DNA of 64,000 bases from Flavobacteriaceae bacterium MAR_2009_75 (GTDB lineage: Bacteria > Bacteroidota > Bacteroidia > Flavobacteriales > Flavobacteriaceae): NCBI GenBank assembly GCA_002813285.1, contig PHTZ01000001.1, positions 1,611,501 to 1,675,500 on the forward strand, read 5' to 3'. Position numbers and translations under genes: made by a program. Positions 45,320 through 54,839 of the stretch are shown in pieces (within the stretch, counting starts at the first letter, position 1; every line of letters begins with the position of its first letter). Under the pieces are notes generated by a model. It was not told where the DNA came from, did not search any database, and worked only from the letters and a program-made list of their open reading frames with translations.

Positions 45320-47749
45320 ATGAAGGTTATCTCGCAATACAGCAAACATTTTTTTAGTCTATTATTATTTCGCCCTGTATTGGCTATAATGGTTGGTCTA
45401 GGCCTAATTGTCTCGACACAAGCACAGGTTGAGCCCGCGGAAACGCCCGACAATATGAATGCCATGAACCATGGCCCATTTGTTTCTTCATCTATAGCCT
45501 ACGACCCAGTTACCACCAATAGTATTTCCGTTAATAAGGGTATTGCCGTAAAATTGGGTGATAACAATCAAGCCGTAATGGTCTTTGATACAGATTTACT
45601 GCGTGTATCTAGCGCTTGGACGGGTGGTTTTCTTCATTGGAATATGGACGAAAGAAATGGACTTGAAGACTGGCCCACTCCTAACGGATTTAGCCACTTT
45701 AAGACTGGCAAGGCCATTGGGTGGTCTCTTGATGAGAATTTCGATGACCCTAGAACATGGCCATACGGCCCACTGCCTGAAAAGGAAGGTCGTTATAACG
45801 GTCTTTACCTACAGGGAGAAAAAGTTCTCTTTTCATACACAATCAACGAAAGTCAAATTCTAGAGACTTTTGGTTTTGAACAAGTTGAATCTAAAGATGT
45901 ATTTACAAGAACATTTAATCTGAGTGCATCAGAACAGAAATTGTCATTACGGTTACTTCAGGCCCCTGATAATGCCAGTATTGAAATAAAGACTATCTCC
46001 GATTCAAAACAGTACGCCATAATCAACATGGGCAATAAAACTCGCGTTGTTAGTTTGCAAGGTGCTCTGGGTGAAGTAAAGTGGAGAGTAAAAAAGCGCC
46101 ATCTAATTCTTGATCTTCCTGCTCAAACAAAACAAGTTAATTTTAAGCTCGCTATAGGTCCCCTTGCGGGCAATGAAGAGAAGTATATGGCCGATTATCT
46201 CGAGCAAGCTCCAGATCTATCGGATATTTCCAATTTAAAAAAACCGGGGAAAAATCAATGGGAAACCATTAAAACGGAAGCCATTATGGGCAAAGAAGAG
46301 GGGGCTTTCGCAATAGACGAGCTTACGCTTCCCGTACCAAACCCATGGAATTCATATATACGCCTAACAGATATTGACTTTTTTCAAGATGGGCGCGCCG
46401 TTGTTACCTCTATAAGTGGTGATGTATGGCTGGTCGATGGTATTAAAGACAACCTCAACACACTAAGCTGGCAGCGATATGCTACCGGGCTTTTTCAACC
46501 ACTTGGGGTAAAGGTAGTCGACGGCCAGGTTTATGTAACAGGTCGCGACCAAATTACCCGTTTGCACGATTTTAATGAAGATGGTCATGCAGATTTTTAT
46601 GAAAGCTTCAATAATGAGTTCATGGCATCCACTAATTTTCATGCCTTTACCATGAATCTAGAGACAGACTCAAAGGGAAATTTTTATTTTGCCAAATCCA
46701 CTCCATGGCCACCATACGACCGAGGCAAAGGTTTACCCAGAAATGAAGAAATTACACCACACCAAGGGGTGCTTTTTAAACTATCATCGGACGGTAAAAA
46801 ACTTGAAACCGTTGCCAGAGGGCTACGAAATCCAAATGGATTGTCTATAGGCCCTAACGACGAGATGGTATATGCCGACAACGAAGGCAATTGGGTACCT
46901 ACCAGTAAAGTACATAGAATAAAGCTAGGTGAATTTCATGGCTTTATTCCATCGGCACATCAGCCAGAAAAACCAAAGTCATTTGTTCCCACGTTGGCTT
47001 GGGTGCCCCACCATATAGATAATTCACCCTCGCAACCTATATTCATTAACAGTAATCGATGGCCGAAAGAACTGCAGAATAATTTTATACTGCCTTCATA
47101 TGGTCGCGCCAGTGTTTCTTTGATCTTAAAAGAAGAAATTGATAGCATATGGCAAGGTACCCATGTACCACTGCCCTATATGTTCAAGGCCGGGCTAGAA
47201 CGCGGGCATTTTCATACAGATGGCCATCTATACCTCACAGGAATGACCAGCTGGCAATGTATAGGAGAAGATTGGGGTGCTCTTCAGCGTATGAGATATA
47301 CCGGAAAAAACCTAAATGTATTGGTTGCCCTTAACACCAAGGCAGGGGGTCTAGAATTGCGATTCACTCAAAAGCTTGATTCCAAAACCGCTACAAATAT
47401 CGACAACTATAAACTACAAAAATGGACTTACCCATGGACTAGGCAATATGGTACAAGAGGAAAACTATATTCGATAGATAAACCTGGAAAAACCAAGCCC
47501 GATCAAGTAAATATTCAATCTGTGCGGTTATCGTCCGATAAAAAATCGGTATTTCTTGAAATACCGTCTTTGAAACCCGGTATGGTAGACACATCTATCG
47601 GCCAACTCGATGAGTTACCTGAAATGATAGATGCCTCATTGGGTTTGGTAATGTCGATAGACTATAAGATTACTACTAGTAAAGGAGTAGAATTAAGTCA
47701 GGTAGTACATAAAACCATTCACAGGGTATCTGCTGAAAAATTTGAATAA
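45320..47749 (+). CDS. Sugar dehydrogenase-like (PQQ/sorbosone type) beta-propeller protein
   Basis: 809 residues with a signal peptide (STQAQ, cleavage near 36). The N-terminal beta-rich part (about 40-320) is followed by a propeller (ITDIDFFQDGRAVVTSISGD-like start, LGVKVVDGQVYVTGRDQITR, VARGLRNPNGLSIGPNDEMV) of the glucose/sorbosone dehydrogenase superfamily, then a C-terminal beta-sandwich (LRFTQKLDSKTATNIDNYKL). There is no CxxCH heme motif, unlike many relatives with a fused cytochrome c. With the blue copper protein nearby, periplasmic sugar oxidation with copper-protein electron transfer is a reasonable idea, not shown. Confidence 0.7.
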   Translation: MKVISQYSKHFFSLLLFRPVLAIMVGLGLIVSTQAQVEPAETPDNMNAMNHGPFVSSSIAYDPVTTNSISVNKGIAVKLGDNNQAVMVFDTDLLRVSSAWTGGFLHWNMDERNGLEDWPTPNGFSHFKTGKAIGWSLDENFDDPRTWPYGPLPEKEGRYNGLYLQGEKVLFSYTINESQILETFGFEQVESKDVFTRTFNLSASEQKLSLRLLQAPDNASIEIKTISDSKQYAIINMGNKTRVVSLQGALGEVKWRVKKRHLILDLPAQTKQVNFKLAIGPLAGNEEKYMADYLEQAPDLSDISNLKKPGKNQWETIKTEAIMGKEEGAFAIDELTLPVPNPWNSYIRLTDIDFFQDGRAVVTSISGDVWLVDGIKDNLNTLSWQRYATGLFQPLGVKVVDGQVYVTGRDQITRLHDFNEDGHADFYESFNNEFMASTNFHAFTMNLETDSKGNFYFAKSTPWPPYDRGKGLPRNEEITPHQGVLFKLSSDGKKLETVARGLRNPNGLSIGPNDEMVYADNEGNWVPTSKVHRIKLGEFHGFIPSAHQPEKPKSFVPTLAWVPHHIDNSPSQPIFINSNRWPKELQNNFILPSYGRASVSLILKEEIDSIWQGTHVPLPYMFKAGLERGHFHTDGHLYLTGMTSWQCIGEDWGALQRMRYTGKNLNVLVALNTKAGGLELRFTQKLDSKTATNIDNYKLQKWTYPWTRQYGTRGKLYSIDKPGKTKPDQVNIQSVRLSSDKKSVFLEIPSLKPGMVDTSIGQLDELPEMIDASLGLVMSIDYKITTSKGVELSQVVHKTIHRVSAEKFE

Positions 47750-47790
47750 TATAATACTAACGTTAATTCTTAATAATCAACAAACAATCT

Positions 47791-49779
47791 ATGTCAATGA
47801 GAAAATTAATATTACCGATGTCATTAGTAATGGCCTTTCTGTTCGGAATGGAAAATTTAATTGCTCAGTCTAACGGCTCAGTTGATGGTGAGTTAAAAAA
47901 ATGGCATCCGATAACCATTACATTTGATGGTCCCGAAGTAAGTGAAACCGATGCCTATAATCCATTTTTGGGCTTTAGATTGAATGTTACGTTCAGGCAT
48001 GAAAGTGGTAGATCGACCTATGTGGTACCCGGTTATTTTGCCGCCGATGGTAATGCCGCCGAGACGAGTGCCACTAAGGGGAACAAATGGCGCGTTCACT
48101 TTACGCCGAACAGAACTGGAATTTGGAACTATACCATCTCTTTTCGCAAAGGAGAGGATATTGCAGTCAATTTAAGTTCTACGGCCGGCGAGCCACTAGC
48201 CTTAGATGGAACCACAGGATCAATTAACATTTCTGATACTGATAAAAGTGGAAGAGATCACAGAGGCAAAGGAGTGCTTCGATATGTCGGTGAAAATTTT
48301 CTACGCTTTGACAATGGCGAATGGTTTATGAAAGGTGGAGCAGATGCACCTGAAACTCTTTTGGCCTATCACGATTTTGACGGAACCTATCTACAGACGG
48401 AACCCTCTAAACATTCTTACGATGATGAACTTTTGTGGGGCAGTTCTCAGCACAAAGATCACCGAGGTGCTTTTGCCATAAAGAAAATGGAAGCACATAT
48501 CAAAGACTGGAAAAATGGAGATCCAATATGGCAAGGCAATAAGGGTAAAGGTTTGATCGGTGGCTTGAATTACCTTTCGAACAAAGGAATGAACGCCTTT
48601 TCATTTCTTACCATGACCGCAGGTGGCGATGGCAAAAATGTTTGGCCTTGGATCAATCATAAAGAGCATACGCGTTATGATGTATCGAAATTGGCCCAAT
48701 GGGAAATAGTCTTTTCCCATGCCGATAAAAAAGGTTTGTTTATTCATTTCAAGACCCATGAAACCGAAAATGACCAATTATTAGATGGAGGTTCTCTGGG
48801 GCCGGCGCGTAAATTATACTATCGTGAACTCGTGGCACGTTTTGCACATCACCATGCACTGAACTGGAACCTCGCAGAAGAACACGACCTGTTTCAAGAA
48901 TTACAAGATACAGAAATGAATCTGGCCAAGGCAGATGCAAAATATATTCATGCGGTCGACCCATACCACCACCCGGTAGTCATACACACCTATCCTAACC
49001 GATATAAAGAGACTTATAGCAAATTAGAAGGCTTCGAATATATGGAAGGTGCCTCTGTACAAACTTCAAACATGCGGCCTTGGGATAACTTCGACAGAAT
49101 AAATACGCTAGTAGAAAATGCGAACGAATCTGGCAGAAAGTGGGTTATTTCTCTTGATGAACCGGGCAGTGCCGGCGTGGGGGTCAGTACCGATGACTGG
49201 GATGATAACTTTAATCAAGATGATGCACGAACAGTTTATTGGGCCACGATTGCGGCAGGTGGTGCAGGCATTGAATGGTATTTTGGTTATAGGGAAGAAC
49301 AAAACGATATTGTTATGGAAGATTGGCGAAGTCGAGACGCCCTTTGGGATTATACGCATTATGCCATCGATTTTTATAAAAGCAATAAGATTCCATTTTG
49401 GCGAATGGAGAACGCGAACAACTTAACACGAAGCGAAAAGGATTTTGTTTTTGCCGATTCCGGAAATGTCTACGTGATTTACCTTCCCGACGGTGGCGCT
49501 TCTACATTGAACCTTGAAAATCATTCGGGATCATATTCGGTCGAATGGTACAATCCACGTAAAGGAGGAAAGCTTCAGCAAGGCCGAGTCTTGAATGTAG
49601 AACAAACCTATTCACGAGAACCAAAAAGTGCTCTTTCCGGAATGCCCAATGTAAAATATCCGAATAATAGTAAAGGAAATATTTCCAGGGTCTCCGGTCC
49701 TGGCTATGTTTCCCTGGGCATTCCGCCGGTAGAATCAGAGCAAAAAGAAGATTGGGTTATTCTTGTTCGAAAAAGATAG
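47791..49779 (+). CDS. DUF5060-domain clan-A-like glycoside hydrolase, periplasmic copy
   Basis: 662 residues with a type I signal peptide (NLIAQ, cleavage near 26). An N-terminal DUF5060 beta-sandwich (about 32-130, GELKKWHPITITFDGP) precedes a TIM-barrel region related to DUF4038 (GADAPETLLAYHDFDGTY; LDGGSLGPARKLYYRELVAR) and a C-terminal beta domain (VEWYNPRKGGKL). Candidate acids are Glu363/Glu364 in LNWNLAEEHD and Glu457 in VISLDEPG. DUF4038 includes the GH140 apiosidase, but the match is distant and activity is unproven. A paralogue lies at 51025-52929. Confidence 0.78.
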   Translation: MSMRKLILPMSLVMAFLFGMENLIAQSNGSVDGELKKWHPITITFDGPEVSETDAYNPFLGFRLNVTFRHESGRSTYVVPGYFAADGNAAETSATKGNKWRVHFTPNRTGIWNYTISFRKGEDIAVNLSSTAGEPLALDGTTGSINISDTDKSGRDHRGKGVLRYVGENFLRFDNGEWFMKGGADAPETLLAYHDFDGTYLQTEPSKHSYDDELLWGSSQHKDHRGAFAIKKMEAHIKDWKNGDPIWQGNKGKGLIGGLNYLSNKGMNAFSFLTMTAGGDGKNVWPWINHKEHTRYDVSKLAQWEIVFSHADKKGLFIHFKTHETENDQLLDGGSLGPARKLYYRELVARFAHHHALNWNLAEEHDLFQELQDTEMNLAKADAKYIHAVDPYHHPVVIHTYPNRYKETYSKLEGFEYMEGASVQTSNMRPWDNFDRINTLVENANESGRKWVISLDEPGSAGVGVSTDDWDDNFNQDDARTVYWATIAAGGAGIEWYFGYREEQNDIVMEDWRSRDALWDYTHYAIDFYKSNKIPFWRMENANNLTRSEKDFVFADSGNVYVIYLPDGGASTLNLENHSGSYSVEWYNPRKGGKLQQGRVLNVEQTYSREPKSALSGMPNVKYPNNSKGNISRVSGPGYVSLGIPPVESEQKEDWVILVRKR

Positions 49780-49814
49780 TAAACATACAGTTGTTAGTTT
49801 AGTTAGTTTGAGAT

Positions 49815-49870
49815 TCCGTAATTCTAGACAAGATTAAGCGTAACCATGTTCTTGTTTTTAGAATTACGGA
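49815..49870. repeat. Long inverted repeat (hairpin) between two saccharide genes
   Basis: TCCGTAATTCTA (49815-49826) and TAGAATTACGGA (49859-49870) are perfect 12-base arms. Inside them ACAAGA (49828-49833) and TCTTGT (49850-49855) form a further 6-bp stem. No T-run follows on either strand, so termination is doubtful. Position: after the first DUF5060 gene and before the lipoprotein gene at 49935. An mRNA-processing or stabilising hairpin, or a small palindromic repeat element, are options. Confidence 0.55.
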
Positions 49871-49934
49871 TTACTAATTATTCAACACTGAGATTTACCC
49901 TTAGCAAAAGGGAACGCTATATTAAAAATTGATT

Positions 49935-51014
49935 ATGGAGAAAATAACGGTAAAAATAATGGCACTTACTGTGCATATAGGTGTCAAAATAAAAATTAAA
50001 AGCTGTCTAGCGAACAATATCGCTGCCCGTTTAGTTTTACTATTTCTCTTCGGATTGACGGCCTGCAAAGAAACCAACAAGAATTCAAAAGAAGATACAT
50101 CACAAAAAGCAGTTACCGAAATTACAGAAGAACCGGTCACGGGAATGCCGTTTGCTCCGTATCCGGATAACGTACTCGTCACAAAAGTCAAGCATTTTGA
50201 TAATATGTGCTGGAAAATTGCCACTGCCGGTGGCACATGGTATTTCGAAAATGGGGAAACAGAGAGTAAATCTGGTTTCAGTAGCGCCTTTGATGAAGCT
50301 GGGAATGATTGGATAGGGAATGATGCCGATAGAGGATATAATAAATCATCTAGTGAGGGCGGTAAACATGAATATAGGGGTTGGCCTAATTTTGGAGAAG
50401 GAAACTTTAATCATCCTCAAAGAGAAAGTAATTCAACATCGTGGTGGATAGATGAAGAAGGTAACACCTTAGATTTTAAAGATAAATTAGAGGGTGACCA
50501 TCTTGTCATGAGAACTTCTAACGATTCTTATGATTTGGAGTATCACTTTTTCCCCTCCCATGCAGCGATAAAAATAATTCGGGCCGATGACAAATATGCC
50601 TTCTTATTTGAGGGTCCAATCGGAGGAGAGCAAGATGAAGCTGTTGAAAAAGACTACTACGTGCTAAAAGACGGAAAACACAGAGCGACTGTTACAGGTG
50701 GTTTGGGTTATCTCGAACCGGAGTTTGGCAACAAATTTCCTTCTCCATTTTTTTATTTGGCAGATAGTGACCCAAAAGATACTCAAGCCTTTTATGTCGG
50801 GGTAAAGAATGTCGAGCCTGAGACGGCCGGTGATGAAGGTTGGAGGCAAGGAACCAATATGGTAATCTTTAGTTATGGGCGTGATGAAGATAAACGAGCT
50901 TACACCGGTACAGATGCGGTTTGTGTTTTCGGATTTTATTCTAAAAACTCTCATGAAGCTATTTCAAATTTTATAGAATCAAGGTTAGAGAATCCCTTCA
51001 GCCCAATCAACTAA
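49935..51014 (+). CDS. Lipoprotein of unknown function (DUF5060 cluster)
   Basis: About 359 residues from ATG at 49935; the N-terminus is long for a lipoprotein (lipobox LTAC about 43 residues in), so the true start may lie further down. The mature part is beta-rich and aromatic (MCWKIATAGGTWYFENGETE, WPNFGEGNFNHPQRESNSTS, SYDLEYHFFPSHAAIKIIRA), as in carbohydrate-binding or lyase-type jelly rolls. I do not recognise a family. It lies between two DUF5060 paralogues and ends 10 bases before the second, so it is surely co-expressed. Confidence 0.7.
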   Translation: MEKITVKIMALTVHIGVKIKIKSCLANNIAARLVLLFLFGLTACKETNKNSKEDTSQKAVTEITEEPVTGMPFAPYPDNVLVTKVKHFDNMCWKIATAGGTWYFENGETESKSGFSSAFDEAGNDWIGNDADRGYNKSSSEGGKHEYRGWPNFGEGNFNHPQRESNSTSWWIDEEGNTLDFKDKLEGDHLVMRTSNDSYDLEYHFFPSHAAIKIIRADDKYAFLFEGPIGGEQDEAVEKDYYVLKDGKHRATVTGGLGYLEPEFGNKFPSPFFYLADSDPKDTQAFYVGVKNVEPETAGDEGWRQGTNMVIFSYGRDEDKRAYTGTDAVCVFGFYSKNSHEAISNFIESRLENPFSPIN

Positions 51015-51024
51015 TAAGCACATA

Positions 51025-52929
51025 ATGGCAATTAAAAACTTCGGATTGACAAAAAAATTGTTCTTGACACTATGTTACGGTGTTATTTCCACCAGCATTT
51101 TAGCTTCGTGCAATGAAAATGGTGGTGATGGTGACACAAACGTGGTCATCACCGGTGAATTAAAACAATGGCATAAAATCACTGTAGATTTGGACGGCCC
51201 TTTTTGCCACGAGACCGAAACGGTTCCCAATCCGTTTACAGACTTCCGCTATGAGGTAACTTTTACACATGAATCTGGGTCACCGGTTTATAAAGTGCCC
51301 GGGTATTTCGCTGCAGATGGCAACGCAGCGATAACCGGGGCTAAATCTGGCAATGTGTGGCGAGCTCACTTATCTCCAGATAAAATTGGAAAATGGACCT
51401 ATGACATTTCATTTGTTACAGGAGAGGGTATCGCAATTTCTGATTCTCAAGGGGAGTCAATGGAAAAATTTGATGGAAAATCAGGGAGTTTTGAAATTCT
51501 CGAATCAGATAAGACCGGGCGTGATTTTCGTGCCAAAGGTCGCCTTCAAGTTGTAGGCGAACACTATTTACGCTTTGCCGGTAATGGCGAATACTTTCTC
51601 AAACTTGGTGCTGACGCACCTGAAAACCTACTTGCTTATGATGATTTTGATGCCACCCCGAATGTTAATGAACTGAGAAAAAGTTGGTCGGCACATCTTC
51701 CAGATTATTCAGATGACGCTAATGACCTATTGTGGGGAACCAATAAAGACAAAGGCAAAGCACTTTTAGGTGCTGTCAACTATTTACACAATAAGGGAAT
51801 GAACGTTTTCTCGTTTCTTACTTACAATATTGATGGAGACGACCATAATGTTTACCCATACCTTCTGAAAGAAGATGAAGCTTCTTATGTTGCTTATTCA
51901 GCAGAAAATAAAGGCCATGATGCTACCGCATGGGAAGATTTCTTTCATAGAGATCGATTCGACTGCTCTAAAATGGACCAATGGGAACGTATTTTCACCT
52001 ATGGAACCCGCAAAGGCATGTACCTTCACTTCAAAACTACCGAGGCCGAAAACTGTTTAAATATGGATGGAGGGTCACTAGGCCCTGAAAGAAAATTATA
52101 TTACCGAGAATTAATAGCTCGCTACGGACATCATTTAGCGTTAAACTGGAATATTGGGGAAGAGACCGAACAAACAATCGAGCAGTTGAAACCAATAATT
52201 CAGTATATTTCTGAAATCGACCCCTATAATCATTTAATAGTTCTACACACCCACAGCGCGCTTGAAGAACATGATAAATATTACCCTCCAATGCTTGGTG
52301 AAGCCTCTGCTCTGACAGGACTTTCCGTTCAAACTAGACATTCAGATTTTAGAGATGTTCATAAAGATATTGTGAGATGGGTGAAAGCATCTGCCGAAAG
52401 TGGAAAAAAATGGGTCGTTGCTTGCGATGAACCCGGTGATGCTAGCCATTCCTTAATTACTGACACCGAAGACCCCACGCATGACGATCCGCGTAAAAAT
52501 GCACTGTGGGGAACATTGTTGGCCGGCGGAGCGGGAGTTGAATGGTACTTCGGGTACAAACATCCTCATAGCGATTTGACATGCGAAGATTGGCGTAGTC
52601 GAGATGAAATGTGGAATCAGTGCAAAATTGCACTCGACTTTTTTAAAGATAACGAAATTCCCTTTTGGGAAATGACCAACGAAGACCATCTCAGCTCGCA
52701 AACAGATTCGTATTGCTTTACGAAGAAAGGTGAAGTTTACCTTGTTTATCTAAAAAATGGTGGTAAAACCCAATTGAACCTTGAAGATATCAACGGCCAA
52801 TTCAAAGTCGAATGGTTCAACCCACGTTCAGGTGGTTCCCACACAACCGCTCCTGCTATAAACGGTGGAAATTCAGTTACTTTAATCGCGCCAGATGAAA
52901 AAGATTGGGTAGCCTATGTGCACAAATAG
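51025..52929 (+). CDS. DUF5060-domain clan-A-like glycoside hydrolase, lipoprotein copy
   Basis: 634 residues with a lipoprotein signal (ILASC, Cys29), so probably outer-membrane anchored, unlike its paralogue at 47791. Layout is the same: DUF5060 sandwich (about 43-140, GELKQWHKITVDLDGP), DUF4038-like barrel (LGADAPENLLAYDDFD; MDGGSLGPERKLYYRELIAR; EWYFGYKHPHSDLTCEDWRS) and C-terminal sandwich (VEWFNPRSGG). Candidate catalytic acids are Glu379/Glu380 (LNWNIGEET) and Glu469 (VVACDEPGDA). It has an insert of some 25 residues near 280-305 absent from the paralogue. The pair may cut at the surface and then in the periplasm. Confidence 0.78.
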   Translation: MAIKNFGLTKKLFLTLCYGVISTSILASCNENGGDGDTNVVITGELKQWHKITVDLDGPFCHETETVPNPFTDFRYEVTFTHESGSPVYKVPGYFAADGNAAITGAKSGNVWRAHLSPDKIGKWTYDISFVTGEGIAISDSQGESMEKFDGKSGSFEILESDKTGRDFRAKGRLQVVGEHYLRFAGNGEYFLKLGADAPENLLAYDDFDATPNVNELRKSWSAHLPDYSDDANDLLWGTNKDKGKALLGAVNYLHNKGMNVFSFLTYNIDGDDHNVYPYLLKEDEASYVAYSAENKGHDATAWEDFFHRDRFDCSKMDQWERIFTYGTRKGMYLHFKTTEAENCLNMDGGSLGPERKLYYRELIARYGHHLALNWNIGEETEQTIEQLKPIIQYISEIDPYNHLIVLHTHSALEEHDKYYPPMLGEASALTGLSVQTRHSDFRDVHKDIVRWVKASAESGKKWVVACDEPGDASHSLITDTEDPTHDDPRKNALWGTLLAGGAGVEWYFGYKHPHSDLTCEDWRSRDEMWNQCKIALDFFKDNEIPFWEMTNEDHLSSQTDSYCFTKKGEVYLVYLKNGGKTQLNLEDINGQFKVEWFNPRSGGSHTTAPAINGGNSVTLIAPDEKDWVAYVHK

Positions 52930-53104
52930 TAAAACCAATAGACCAAAAATTGTGACAAAAAAAAGATTTTATCAATTTAATACAAATATTTGCACAATTA
53001 TAAATATATCATAAATCAGCCATAATTCAATAAAATTAATACATTTGCTAAATAAAGCGCAAAATATTGCTTTTTTTAATATTAACGAAGCCAGAGATTT
53101 AAAA

Positions 53105-54184
53105 ATGGGAAAAAAATACAAGATAGCTGTTGTGAACGGTGATGGAATCGGATCAGAAATCGTTCCGGCAGGTGTATCAGTTCTAAAAACTGTCGCTGAA
53201 AAACATGAGTTTGAAATAGAAACAGAAGAATTTTCATGGGGTGCGGGACACTATTTAAAACACGGAGAGTTCATGCCCGCGAATGGAATAGAAAAACTAA
53301 AAGCCTTCGATGCTATTTATTTTGGTGCGGTAGGTCTTCCAACGGTTGACGACACACTGCCCGCAAAAGACTACACTTTTAAAGTGCGAACCGAATTGCA
53401 ACAATACGTTAATTATCGGCCAGTAAAATTATTTTCTGGAGTTCAGAGTCCGCTACGCGAGAAGACCGAAGCAGATATCGATTTCGTGATTCTTCGTGAA
53501 AACAATGAGGGAGAATTTGTTCAAAATGGTAAGGTTTTGTACCCGGATACACCCAACGGAGTGGCTGTCGACACGAGCATGGTGACCAGGTTAGGTGTGG
53601 AACGTATAGCACATTATGCTTTCAAACTAGCCCGAAAACGAAGAAAGCATGTGACCAATGTCACCAAATCGAACACACTCATTTATACTTTGGGCTTTTG
53701 GGATAGGGTAATCGGCGAAGTTGCAGCACAATATCCCGATGTAGAATACGTCAAAATGTATGTCGACAATGCCTCCGCCAGCTTTGTTTTGAAACCTGAA
53801 GTTTTCGATGTGATCGTTACCACTAATATGATCGGTGATATACTCTCTGATTTAGGAGGCGCCATCATGGGCAGCCTTGGTCTCGGTGGCAGTGGTAACA
53901 TCAATCCTGAAAATAACTTTCCTTCAATGTTCGAGCCAATTCATGGTTCGGCACCCGACATTGCCGGTCAAAATATAGCCAACCCTATCGGTCAAATATG
54001 GTCGGCGGCCCTTATGTTAGAGCATTTAGGGGAAACCGAAGCCGCGGCAGATATTATAGCCGGTATACAACATACCACTGCCAAGGGGAATCTTACCAAA
54101 GATTTAAAAGGTTCCGCTTCTACTACGGAGGTTGCCGAGAGCGTTATAGCCCATATCAAATCTAAAAAGCTGTCAAACGCATGA
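53105..54184 (+). CDS. Isopropylmalate/tartrate dehydrogenase-family enzyme
   Basis: 359 residues from ATG at 53105 (GKKYKIAVVNGDGIGSEIVP); a TTG 20 codons upstream would add an unusual leader. Motifs of NAD-dependent beta-decarboxylating dehydrogenases: GAVGLPTVDDTLPAKDY, RENNEGEF, the Lys in TKSNTLIYT, the metal-binding TTNMIGDILSDLGGAIMGS and FEPIHGSAPDIAGQ. It is nearest the tartrate/D-malate dehydrogenase branch. It oxidises a 2-hydroxy-3-carboxy-type acid with or without CO2 loss; here it starts a sugar-acid operon with a cyclase, DUF1537 kinase and MFS transporter, so a tetronate or tartrate-like intermediate is likely. Confidence 0.85.
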   Translation: MGKKYKIAVVNGDGIGSEIVPAGVSVLKTVAEKHEFEIETEEFSWGAGHYLKHGEFMPANGIEKLKAFDAIYFGAVGLPTVDDTLPAKDYTFKVRTELQQYVNYRPVKLFSGVQSPLREKTEADIDFVILRENNEGEFVQNGKVLYPDTPNGVAVDTSMVTRLGVERIAHYAFKLARKRRKHVTNVTKSNTLIYTLGFWDRVIGEVAAQYPDVEYVKMYVDNASASFVLKPEVFDVIVTTNMIGDILSDLGGAIMGSLGLGGSGNINPENNFPSMFEPIHGSAPDIAGQNIANPIGQIWSAALMLEHLGETEAAADIIAGIQHTTAKGNLTKDLKGSASTTEVAESVIAHIKSKKLSNA

Positions 54185-54191
54185 GTTTCTA

Positions 54192-54839
54192 ATGATAGGC
54201 AATAAAATTATAGACCTCACGCTCACTATCGATGATAGAATGCCCGGAGTAACTATTCATCAGGCCAAGACCCTGGCCAATGACGGTTGGAACGCCACCA
54301 CCCTGCATCTCTATTCGCACAGTGGCACTCATATGGATGCACCAATTCATTTTGAGGTGTCGAACCAAGTTATAAGCCAATTAGACCCGAATCGCTTTAT
54401 TTCAGAAGCGTGGGTGGTCGATGTTACTTTTATTGGTCCAAAAGAGGAAATTCTAGTAGGGCACTTGGGCAAAGTAGTAGACCATTTTCAAGCAGGACAA
54501 AGCATTTTATTGCACACAGGGTGGAGTAAAAAATGGGGCACGGATGATTATCGGAATGCCCTCCCGAGAATAAGTGAAGAATTGGCACTTTGGATGGGTG
54601 CCCACGGGGTGAATATTATAGGGGTCGAACCTCCCTCAGTTGCCGATATTAACAACTTAAAAGAAGTAACTAGAATACATACGATACTGATGGAAAATAA
54701 TATCATTATCGTTGAGGGTTTAACCAATCTAGAAGCACTTTCACAGGAGAGAATCACTTTGGTGGCGCTCCCCATAAAAGTGGGGCATGGCGATGGTGCG
54801 CCTACCCGGGTGATCGCTTTAGAAAAAAACTCCTTATGA
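54192..54839 (+). CDS. Cyclase-family metal hydrolase (possible lactonase)
   Basis: 215 residues of the cyclase/kynurenine formamidase family. The metal-binding motif is HSGTHMDAPIHF with His43, His47, Asp49 and His53; GVEPPSVADINN and VALPIKVGHGDGAP are further family blocks. Members hydrolyse amides, lactones or cyclic esters using Zn or Mn. It starts 7 bases after the dehydrogenase stop and its stop overlaps the kinase start as ATGA. Between a dehydrogenase and a sugar-acid kinase, opening of an aldonolactone is a fitting role (inference). Confidence 0.82.
   Translation: MIGNKIIDLTLTIDDRMPGVTIHQAKTLANDGWNATTLHLYSHSGTHMDAPIHFEVSNQVISQLDPNRFISEAWVVDVTFIGPKEEILVGHLGKVVDHFQAGQSILLHTGWSKKWGTDDYRNALPRISEELALWMGAHGVNIIGVEPPSVADINNLKEVTRIHTILMENNIIIVEGLTNLEALSQERITLVALPIKVGHGDGAPTRVIALEKNSL

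Noticed and set aside
45320-47749. Cytochrome c domain in the dehydrogenase-like propeller
   Set aside because: No CxxCH motif exists anywhere in the protein; its only obvious Cys near the C-terminal part is in SWQCIGEDW.
53055-53074. Fourth LacI operator before the dehydrogenase gene
   Set aside because: Only about 13 of 20 positions match the core and the outer TCAA/TTGA bases are lost; too weak in such AT-rich DNA.
53045-53104. Extended N-terminus of the dehydrogenase from TTG
   Set aside because: The extra 20 residues do not fit the family, whose proteins begin near the GKKYKIAVVNGDGIG stretch.
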